From Hyphomicrobiaceae bacterium (GTDB taxonomy: Bacteria > Pseudomonadota > Alphaproteobacteria > Rhizobiales > Hyphomicrobiaceae), in contig JAJFHI010000446.1 of NCBI GenBank assembly GCA_021775715.1, positions 1 through 10,566 on the forward strand: a stretch of DNA of 10,566 nt, read 5' to 3'. The translations under genes were made by a program, and so were the position numbers. Positions 1-5,741 of this stretch are shown piece by piece. The notes beneath the pieces were generated by a model that was not told where the DNA came from, did no database searches, and saw only the letters and a list, made by a program, of their open reading frames with translations. The stretch's first letter is position 1. Each line of letters starts with the position of its first letter.

Positions 1-279
1 AGCAATTAACAGAAATTGCGGCGCGCCGATCAACGAGGCTGTTGAAAAGGCTGCGGCGACAACGACGAGAGCCCACGGGCTGCCGGCGAAACTTTGCAGT
101 GTTTGGTTGAGGATGCCGTTTTCGTCGAGACCGATGATGTTGGCGCTCAGCCAGAACACGGCGGAGACGGCAAAAATCGTGATGGCCGCATAGGCAACCC
201 GGCGCAGGCGGCTGACACCGGACGTGCCAGCTGCGCTTGTGTCATCGCGTGATTGCGTTGGGTCCAAAGGCTCATGCAT
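1..279 (-). CDS. VTT/TVP38 (TMEM64)-like membrane protein, 5' part only
   Basis: Seen: an open frame of 93 codons runs from an ATG at 279 off the left edge of the window. The first ~20 residues are polar, with a basic patch SRLRR. A hydrophobic segment follows at about residues 25-42, then a polar loop (GLDENGILNQTL), then a second hydrophobic stretch with SPWALVVVAAAF and SLIGAPQFLLIA. Known: a short loop plus a GxP-like motif inside a hydrophobic segment is typical of the beginning of the VTT/TVP38/DedA-like domain, whose members are multi-pass inner-membrane proteins, some linked to lipid scrambling or transport. Inference: the family call rests on this N-terminal part only. No clear Shine-Dalgarno site precedes the ATG and no other in-frame ATG lies upstream. 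It starts 75 bases after the glycosyltransferase gene on the same strand, so co-transcription is plausible. Confidence 0.65.
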   Translation of the reverse strand, partial: MHEPLDPTQSRDDTSAAGTSGVSRLRRVAYAAITIFAVSAVFWLSANIIGLDENGILNQTLQSFAGSPWALVVVAAAFSTASLIGAPQFLLIA

Positions 280-354
280 ACGTTGAGGTCCGGTGTACGC
301 GCGCGCATTGGAACGTCCGCGCTACAGCAAATTTAAGACGGTGGTTATTGATCT

Positions 355-1176
355 TCAGATCGTTTCTGTTTGACCGGTATCAGCTGGACCGGAACCTGGT
401 CCGCTGCCGTTACGCTGGTGTTGTGAAAATTCGGTGACACGTTGGCCGTCAGGCTCAACGGCTGAGATCTTCGGAACCTTGGTCCGTCGGCGAATCCAAC
501 TGACACCGACAAGGTCATAAAGTCCAACTAACGCGCGGTTGAGGTTATTGTATTTAGAGATGCCGGCTTCGCGTGGGCGGTCGTTGACGGGTTCATGCAC
601 AACGATGTGGCCGTAGGTGAGGAACAGTGCCGGGAGATAGCGGTGCATGCTGGTGAAGAAGGGCAGACGTAGGAACGCCTCGCGCCAGTAGGCCTTGATG
701 CCGCAACCGCTGTCTGGGCAGTCGTCCTTCAAGACCGCGTCACGAATCCAGTTGGCGGCCTTTGACGCCCAACGCTTGGACCCTTCCGCTTTACGGTTTT
801 TGCGCCAACCGTTGACAAGGCCTGGGCCAGCACCGCCTGGCGGGCCAAGACGGGCGACCATACGCGGAATGTCGCGTGGGTCGTTCTGGCCGTCGCCATC
901 CATGGTGGCAATGATCGGGCTTGTCGCCGCTGTGATGCCGGTACGCAGGGCGGTGCTTTGGCCAGAGCGTTCTGAATGGCGCAGGTAGCTGAGGCCCGCG
1001 CAGTGGCCAGATGCGATCAGGCTGCGAACTTCATCGGGTGTCGTATCGTCGCTGCCGTCGTCGACGACAATCACTTCGGCGAGCATGTCAGTCGGCACAT
1101 GCGCGTAGGTTTCCTCCACCAGGCGTCCGATGTTTCCGGCTTCGTTGAGGGCCGGTATGACGACCGAGATGCGCAT
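355..1176 (-). CDS. DPM1-like family 2 glycosyltransferase (polyprenyl-phosphate sugar synthase, RgtE-like)
   Basis: This 273-residue protein should transfer a sugar from a nucleotide sugar to a polyprenyl phosphate on the cytoplasmic side of the inner membrane. Seen: a GT-A fold start VVIPALNEAGNIGRL (residues 5-19), the nucleotide-binding VVDDGSDD (37-44), the metal-binding MDGDGQNDP (92-100), the acceptor-loop motifs DSGCGIKAYWREAFLRLP (155-172) and MHRYLPAL (177-184), and RPREAGISKYNN (200-211) near the C-terminus. Known: these motifs in this order mark the dolichol-phosphate-mannose-synthase-like subgroup, which includes RgtE, the dodecaprenyl-phosphate galacturonic acid synthase of Rhizobium. 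The last ~40 residues are polar and Gly/Pro-rich and carry no membrane helices, unlike GtrB or ArnC relatives. The start is supported by AGGAG five bases upstream. The divergent GT39 gene is a natural partner that would use the lipid-linked sugar. The sugar cannot be read from sequence. Confidence 0.9.
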   Translation of the reverse strand: MRISVVIPALNEAGNIGRLVEETYAHVPTDMLAEVIVVDDGSDDTTPDEVRSLIASGHCAGLSYLRHSERSGQSTALRTGITAATSPIIATMDGDGQNDPRDIPRMVARLGPPGGAGPGLVNGWRKNRKAEGSKRWASKAANWIRDAVLKDDCPDSGCGIKAYWREAFLRLPFFTSMHRYLPALFLTYGHIVVHEPVNDRPREAGISKYNNLNRALVGLYDLVGVSWIRRRTKVPKISAVEPDGQRVTEFSQHQRNGSGPGSGPADTGQTETI

Positions 1177-1181
1177 TGAAA

Positions 1182-1186
1182 CTCCT
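1182..1186 (-). promoter_or_regulatory. Ribosome binding site of the GT2 gene
   Basis: The minus strand reads AGGAG five bases before the ATG at 1176. It is one of the best Shine-Dalgarno matches in the window and fixes the start of the DPM1-like glycosyltransferase. Confidence 0.75.
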
Positions 1187-1272
1187 AATTCGAGGACCGG
1201 TCGGATTGGTCAGCCAAGCTGGATTGAGGGTATCAGGGTTTCCGCCAGCGGCTCAACCTTGTAAACCACTGC

Positions 1273-1289
1273 CGGAATAGAGAATTCCG
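1273..1289. repeat. Inverted repeat in the divergent GT2/GT39 intergenic region
   Basis: CGGAAT, a five-base spacer and ATTCCG form a perfect 6-base dyad between the two divergent glycosyltransferase genes, about 97 bases from the GT2 start and 118 from the GT39 start. No U-tract follows on either side, so a protein-binding site is as likely as an RNA hairpin. Just beside it, TGACGTCA (1293-1300) is an 8-base palindrome, and its core GACGTCA recurs at 1348-1354. No regulator is identified. Confidence 0.3.
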
Positions 1290-1406
1290 CTTTGACGTCA
1301 GAATGTCATCGCGGTGCCGCAGCGTCGGTGTCAAGACGACCGCGCCGGACGTCATTAATGCAGTCACAACGTGGCGGATACTGCACTTTCGAAGGGATAA
1401 AGCCAT

Positions 1407-2957
1407 ATGACCATCGGTAGAGGTCTTGCGGGGTCGCAGCCTGGGGTTCGGCCTGAACCACTCAGTATGGGCACAGAGCGCCGGGGGTTGTGGATATTTG
1501 GTTTTGCCGCCGGTCTCATCGGGTTGTTGGCGATCCGCATTCTGGCGCTGAAAGCAAATGTCACCGATCTTTATTTTGATGAGGCGCAATACTGGTTCTG
1601 GAGCCAGAATCTGGACTTTGGCTACTACTCCAAACCGGCTGTGATTGCAGGTGTTATCCGGACCGCAACCGAGGCCTGCGGGCTGTCGGAGTTCTGCATC
1701 CGCCTGCCATCACCGCTTTTGCATACGGCGACAGCTATCGTCATATGTCTGCTGGGGCGTCAGCTTTACGATTTGCGCGTTGGTGTAATTGCCGGGCTGC
1801 TTTATGCGACACTTCCCGCCGTATCGCTGTCATCAAGTTTGATATCGACGGATGTGCCGCTGTTGTTTTTCTGGGCGGTGGCGTTGCTGGCGTTCGTGTT
1901 GATGTTTCAAACGCAAAGCTGGTGGCCAGCGATTTTGTTCGGATTAGCATTTGGGTTTGGTCTCAACGCTAAATACGCCATGATCTGGTTTGTGGTGTGT
2001 GCTGCGATCTATTTCTTCACGACACCGGAAAGACGCGGCCTTCTCAAGGAAGCCCGTCTCTACGTGGCGCTGGGCCTTGGGCTTGTGATGCTGATCCCCA
2101 ATGTCTTGTGGAACCGCGAAAACAAGTTTGCGACGTTGTCGCACACAGCCGATAACGCCAACTGGGGCGCGTCTATGTTGCACCCGGACCAGGCGGCTGA
2201 GTTCTTTCTGGCGCAGTTTGGCGTGTTTGGCCCGATTCTTTTTGCAACGCTGCTGGTGATCGTTTGGCGTGCATGGAAAGAAGGTGTCGGCGAACAAGAT
2301 CGGTTGTTGTTGGCGTTTGCCTTGCCTGTCATTTTGGCGATTACAGTGCAGGCGTTTCTATCCCGCGCGCACGCCAACTGGGCGGCTGTGTCTTATGTTG
2401 CGGCAAGTGTGTTGGTGACAGCAACGTTCGTCCGCCTTGCAAGTTGGCGTTGGCTGACAGGATCATTCGCGTTGCATGCCGCGTTCTTAGGCGTATTGAT
2501 CGCCGGTACGACGTTTGCGGGGAAAGTCGATTGGCCAGGCGGTCGTGACCCGTTCGCGCGGACATTGGGTTGGGAGGACATTGCTAAAGCAACGGCCGAA
2601 AGACTTGATGCAGCCGCCGCCGCCGGTACGCCTTACGTTGCGATTATAGCCGACAAGCGCTCCCTGCTGGCGCAGTTGACTTATTATATGCGCGACAATC
2701 CTACACCGGTTTTCGCGTATCGCCCAAAGGAGGCTTCGGCCCGTGACCACTATCAGCTGGTACGGCCCTACAATGGTGCCTCTGCCGGTCCGGTGCTGTT
2801 CGTCAGTGCCTATGGCAAATCAAGTCCGGTGTTCAAAGTGTTTGCCAAGGCAGAGCAACTTGGTGTCGTCGAGGGAGCGGCCGCGCGATATCGCAAACAC
2901 GCTGTCGTCTTCTACACGCTTTCCGGTTATAAAGGCCGCCACGACTCGAAACGGTAA
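1407..2957 (+). CDS. GT39 / ArnT-like integral membrane glycosyltransferase
   Basis: This 516-residue inner-membrane protein should take a sugar from a polyprenyl-phosphate donor and attach it to an envelope acceptor on the periplasmic side. Seen: a hydrophobic helix at about 28-47, then the first-loop motif DLYFDEAQYWFWS (54-66) with the acidic pair Asp58-Glu59, and YYSKPAVI (73-80). Repeated hydrophobic segments follow at about 103-137, 150-167, 172-205, 218-232, 266-288, 299-316 and 325-372. A soluble C-terminal region (about 373-516) contains WPGGRDPFARTLGW. Known: the acidic motif in the first periplasmic loop and this many-helix layout define GT39/PMT_2 proteins such as ArnT and the Rhizobium RgtA-D enzymes. 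The ATG at 1407 follows GAAGGG by ten bases; a second ATG at 1467 would remove only a polar leader. It lies divergent to the DPM1-like gene, which probably makes its donor. Acceptor and sugar are unknown. Confidence 0.85.
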   Translation: MTIGRGLAGSQPGVRPEPLSMGTERRGLWIFGFAAGLIGLLAIRILALKANVTDLYFDEAQYWFWSQNLDFGYYSKPAVIAGVIRTATEACGLSEFCIRLPSPLLHTATAIVICLLGRQLYDLRVGVIAGLLYATLPAVSLSSSLISTDVPLLFFWAVALLAFVLMFQTQSWWPAILFGLAFGFGLNAKYAMIWFVVCAAIYFFTTPERRGLLKEARLYVALGLGLVMLIPNVLWNRENKFATLSHTADNANWGASMLHPDQAAEFFLAQFGVFGPILFATLLVIVWRAWKEGVGEQDRLLLAFALPVILAITVQAFLSRAHANWAAVSYVAASVLVTATFVRLASWRWLTGSFALHAAFLGVLIAGTTFAGKVDWPGGRDPFARTLGWEDIAKATAERLDAAAAAGTPYVAIIADKRSLLAQLTYYMRDNPTPVFAYRPKEASARDHYQLVRPYNGASAGPVLFVSAYGKSSPVFKVFAKAEQLGVVEGAAARYRKHAVVFYTLSGYKGRHDSKR

Positions 2958-3005
2958 TAACAACAACGACCGACTAAAATCGGCGGAAGATGACATTGGC
3001 TTAGC

Positions 3006-4799
3006 ATGACAAACGGGCTATCTCAGACGTTTGTGCTGTTTGATAACAGCACTGGATCCGGCGCACCGTCTTTGCTGTTTGAAGATCCGGTGGAAGTCAT
3101 CACAACGGACAACCCTGACGACGTCGAAGCGACCATCTCAGAGATTGAAAAGGGTGTCGCGCGAGGACTCCACGCGGCTGGTTACATATCGTACGAAGCG
3201 GGATATGCGCTTGAGCCAAGGATTGCGCATCTGGTGCCGTCCGGCCATCGCATGCCACTCATCTGGTTTGGGCTCTATCGTGAACCAAAAGAGATGTCGC
3301 ACGCGGACGTCGAGACCTGGCTTGCCACGCACAAGAAGAGCGGCAGTTACGAGTTTACCGACGTCACGCACGCGTGGGATCGAGATGACTATCTGCGCCG
3401 GTTTGCGACAGTTCAAGAGAACATTCGTTCGGGCGATATCTATCAGCTCAACCTGACATTCAAGACGCGGTTTCGGCTGGCGGGTTCGCCGCTGACATTT
3501 TACGCCGACCTGCGTCAAAAGCAGCGTGTTGCTTACGGGGGCATTGTTGATACGGGTGAGTTGACGATCTTATCGGCCTCGCCGGAGCTGTTCATCGCGC
3601 AAAATGGCCGCCAGATTGCGACGCGCCCGATGAAGGGAACTGCGTCGCGGCGCGGGATCATTGCTGACGATGCCGAGCAGCGCCACGAGCTTGCAACCGA
3701 CATCAAGCAACGCGCCGAGAACCTGATGATCGTCGATTTGATGCGCAACGACATTGGCCGCGTGTCCGAAACCGGCAGCGTCAAGGTCGGTGACCTGTTC
3801 ACGGTTGAGACCTTTAAAACACTGCACCAGATGACCTCAGGTGTTGAGGCCGTATTGAAAAAAGACGTTGGTCTGGCGGAACTGTTGCAGGCGATTTTCC
3901 CGCCCGGATCAATTACAGGGGCACCGAAAATACGTGCGATGGAACTCATACGCGAATTGGAAGACGAGCCGCGTGGTGTCTACTGCGGTGCCATTGGTCA
4001 TGTCTCGCCGGACAACACGGCGTTGTTCAATGTGGCGATCCGCACGCCGGTCGTGTTTCGCGATGGGACGGGTGAGATGGGGATTGGTTCTGGCGTGGTT
4101 TACGATTCCGTTGGCGAGCGGGAGTACGAGGAATGCCTTCTGAAGATGAAATTTCTAACCGATCCGCCGAAGATCTTCGAGCTCATCGAGACAATGCTTT
4201 ACGTGCCAGGTGAGGGAATCTGGCTGCGCGAAGAACACATGGCGCGGCTCGAAGCGTCCGCAGCCTATTTCGGTTTTGTGTTCGACAGAAGCCGCATCGA
4301 CACCGCGTTAGACTCAATGATTTTGGAGTCTCAAGACCAGCGCCTGCGTGTGCGCCTTTTGCTGTCTGAAGATGGTGGTGTCAACGTGACGGCGGCGGCC
4401 ATTCCGGATCCAAAGCCAGACGCGGTCATGCGCTACGTGATTTCACCGACACGACTTGATCCCGACAACGCATTCCTGTTCCACAAAACCACGCGGCGGG
4501 AGTTGTATGACAGTGAATGGCAGCACTACGCCGACACGGTTGGTAGTGATGACGTTATCTATCTGAACAAAAATGGTGCTCTTGCGGAGGGAAGCCGGAC
4601 CAATATTTTTGTTGAGCGCGATGGTGTGCTTTTAACACCGACGTTGGCTGCGGGCTTGCTACCCGGAACGTTGCGCGAAAGTTTATTGGCGAGCGGCAAG
4701 GCGCACGAGGCAACGCTTTTGGAGCAAGATCTAGAGAGTGGAGATACTGTGTATCTCGGTAACTCTGTGCGCGGTCTGGTGCGCGCTGAGCCGATTTGA
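3006..4799 (+). CDS. pabB: Fused aminodeoxychorismate synthase component I / 4-amino-4-deoxychorismate lyase (PabB-PabC)
   Basis: This 597-residue cytosolic fusion should cover two steps of p-aminobenzoate synthesis for folate. The PabB half aminates chorismate, with ammonia from a PabA glutaminase not seen here; the PabC half removes pyruvate to give p-aminobenzoate. Seen in residues 1-388: DIYQLNLTF (144-152), SASPELF (190-196), RPMKGT (207-212), DLMRNDIGR (244-252), PPGSITGAPK (299-308) and the C-terminal GSGVVYDS...EECLLK. Lys210 in the PMKGT motif separates aminodeoxychorismate synthases from anthranilate synthases, which have Ala there. Seen in residues 390-597: FLFHKTTRRELY with the expected PLP-binding Lys494, ALAEGSRTNIFV (525-535), LLPGTLRESLL and GNSVRGLVRA. 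All key motifs of both halves are present. A 48-base gap separates it from the GT39 gene, so read-through is likely. GGCGGAAG lies rather far (16 bases) from the ATG, and no in-frame start exists further upstream. Confidence 0.95.
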   Translation: MTNGLSQTFVLFDNSTGSGAPSLLFEDPVEVITTDNPDDVEATISEIEKGVARGLHAAGYISYEAGYALEPRIAHLVPSGHRMPLIWFGLYREPKEMSHADVETWLATHKKSGSYEFTDVTHAWDRDDYLRRFATVQENIRSGDIYQLNLTFKTRFRLAGSPLTFYADLRQKQRVAYGGIVDTGELTILSASPELFIAQNGRQIATRPMKGTASRRGIIADDAEQRHELATDIKQRAENLMIVDLMRNDIGRVSETGSVKVGDLFTVETFKTLHQMTSGVEAVLKKDVGLAELLQAIFPPGSITGAPKIRAMELIRELEDEPRGVYCGAIGHVSPDNTALFNVAIRTPVVFRDGTGEMGIGSGVVYDSVGEREYEECLLKMKFLTDPPKIFELIETMLYVPGEGIWLREEHMARLEASAAYFGFVFDRSRIDTALDSMILESQDQRLRVRLLLSEDGGVNVTAAAIPDPKPDAVMRYVISPTRLDPDNAFLFHKTTRRELYDSEWQHYADTVGSDDVIYLNKNGALAEGSRTNIFVERDGVLLTPTLAAGLLPGTLRESLLASGKAHEATLLEQDLESGDTVYLGNSVRGLVRAEPI

Positions 4800-4841
4800 A
4801 TCGGAAGATGGTCCTGGAAACGATAATGATCCCAGCAGGAT

Positions 4842-5147
4842 CTACTGCTCGTTTCTAACAGACACTGGCACAGCTGTTGGAGCGGCTGTCCTGCGGATCT
4901 CCTTTTGCGGCAACGGCTGATGTGATGAGCCAACAACCTGTCGATCGGTCAATGCGCCTGCGGGGATCGTGAAAACAATCGGCTTTGAGCCAGCTGAACT
5001 CAATTTATCGTCGTTAAAAAAAACGCCGGAAAGCACGGCCACAAACGAAATCAACGCGGCGACTGTCACCGCGATTGACACGCCCAACTCCCGGCGCGAT
5101 AGCCGCAGCCGCTTTATGTAGATCCGAGATTTCCGAAGCCATTTCAT
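4842..5147 (-). CDS. Hypothetical single-pass membrane protein, 101 residues
   Basis: I do not recognise this protein. Seen: a strongly basic N-terminus (about residues 1-19, with KWLRKSR and KRLRLSRRE), one hydrophobic helix (about 21-43, GVSIAVTVAALISFVAVLSG), then a polar C-terminal part of about 58 residues rich in Pro, Ala and Val. The charge pattern suggests the N-terminus stays in the cytoplasm and the tail lies in the periplasm (positive-inside rule). Its stop is 42 bases from the stop of convergent pabB-pabC. AAGGGG lies about 14 bases before the ATG, which is far; the ATG overlaps the stop of a 9-codon ORF (5144-5173), so coupled translation is possible. It is the last gene of a minus-strand run of predicted envelope proteins. 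The clear topology supports a real gene, but there is no homology evidence. Confidence 0.55.
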   Translation of the reverse strand: MKWLRKSRIYIKRLRLSRRELGVSIAVTVAALISFVAVLSGVFFNDDKLSSAGSKPIVFTIPAGALTDRQVVGSSHQPLPQKEIRRTAAPTAVPVSVRNEQ

Positions 5148-5299
5148 AGCGAGAATAAAAGCCCCTTCAACATGGCGTCACCAGTACACCGGTTGCCGCG
5201 CGACAGAACGGCACATAGTTTCAGTTGGCATTGTTTATGCGTTTTGTACGTCGCTTCGAAATCTACATTTAAAGTATTGAAATATTGCTGCGCTGCAAC

Positions 5300-5473
5300 C
5301 TATCCGCGGACCATGCAACCTACGATCAAAATGAGTTGCGCAACTAACAGAACCCAAAACTCCTGGCCCGTAAGAAACGGAATTTCAGCACTAAAAAACT
5401 TCATAAGAACGACAACCACCGTCAATACAATTGACAAGATGAAGGTTAAGATTCCCGGCGCTCTAAGTCCCAT
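5300..5473 (-). CDS. Small two-helix membrane protein, 57 residues
   Basis: Seen: a short frame starting MGLRAPGILTF and ending CMVRG. It has two hydrophobic segments (about residues 8-24 and 39-53) joined by a short loop, KFFSAEIPFLTGQEF. Its ATG is preceded by GAGGAG at a spacing of six bases, the best ribosome binding site in the window, and this is the main reason to call it. The layout (GxRxPG at the start, a loop with IPF, a helix after EFW, an end in a basic residue and Gly) resembles small uncharacterised membrane proteins I associate with Hyphomicrobiales; that resemblance is from memory. It would sit in the inner membrane with both ends probably cytoplasmic. It lies between the large unknown protein upstream and the 101-residue protein downstream, all on the same strand. 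Function is unknown. Confidence 0.7.
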   Translation of the reverse strand: MGLRAPGILTFILSIVLTVVVVLMKFFSAEIPFLTGQEFWVLLVAQLILIVGCMVRG

Positions 5474-5479
5474 ATCGTA

Positions 5480-5485
5480 CTCCTC
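5480..5485 (-). promoter_or_regulatory. Ribosome binding site of the 57-residue membrane protein
   Basis: The minus strand reads GAGGAG six bases before the ATG at 5473. This near-ideal Shine-Dalgarno match is what makes the short ORF credible. Confidence 0.7.
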
Positions 5486-5519
5486 AATCCCCTGTAACTC
5501 GATAAGGCCGCATCGTATT

Positions 5520-5666
5520 TCACGGCTCTATGACCTTGCCCCAATTGCGGTATTCGTAATCAAAGGCTGTTTCCAGCAAATGTCGATACGACAGTGGCGT
5601 AAGTCTGCCAACTGGCAGCCTGTTGATAAACTCAGGTTGTTCGTCAACTGGGGCATTCGTGCCCAT
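5520..5666 (-). CDS. Possible small protein, 48 residues
   Basis: This is a weak call. Seen: a frame starting at ATG 5666 with a plausible globular composition, including EFINRLPVGRLTPLSYRHLL and a tail with FDYEYRNWGKVIEP. It could extend upstream to a TTG at 5717. Neither start has a Shine-Dalgarno site at normal spacing. It lies between the large unknown gene, which ends at 5742, and the 57-residue membrane protein. In a second minus-strand frame just upstream, the segment SSIKYWIEPDQAVISIQD also looks protein-like and runs to a stop at 5644. This could mean a decayed or frameshifted small gene. The opposite strand is also open here, so chance is a real alternative. Confidence 0.25.
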   Translation of the reverse strand: MGTNAPVDEQPEFINRLPVGRLTPLSYRHLLETAFDYEYRNWGKVIEP

Positions 5667-5741
5667 GGTCTGAGGCTTGGTGGTCCTGAATAGAGATGAC
5701 GGCCTGGTCCGGCTCAATCCAATATTTGATGGAGCTGCGGC

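Noticed and set aside
4834..4849. AGCAG/CTGCT hairpin near the convergent ends of pabB-pabC and the 101-residue gene
   Set aside because: The stem is only five bases and no U-tract follows on either strand. It also overlaps the end of the 101-residue coding sequence, so it is too weak to call a terminator.
5172..5693. A 173-codon plus-strand open frame
   Set aside because: It lies opposite the 57-residue minus-strand ORF, which has a far better ribosome binding site. Its composition shows no domain or membrane topology, and its start lacks a Shine-Dalgarno site.
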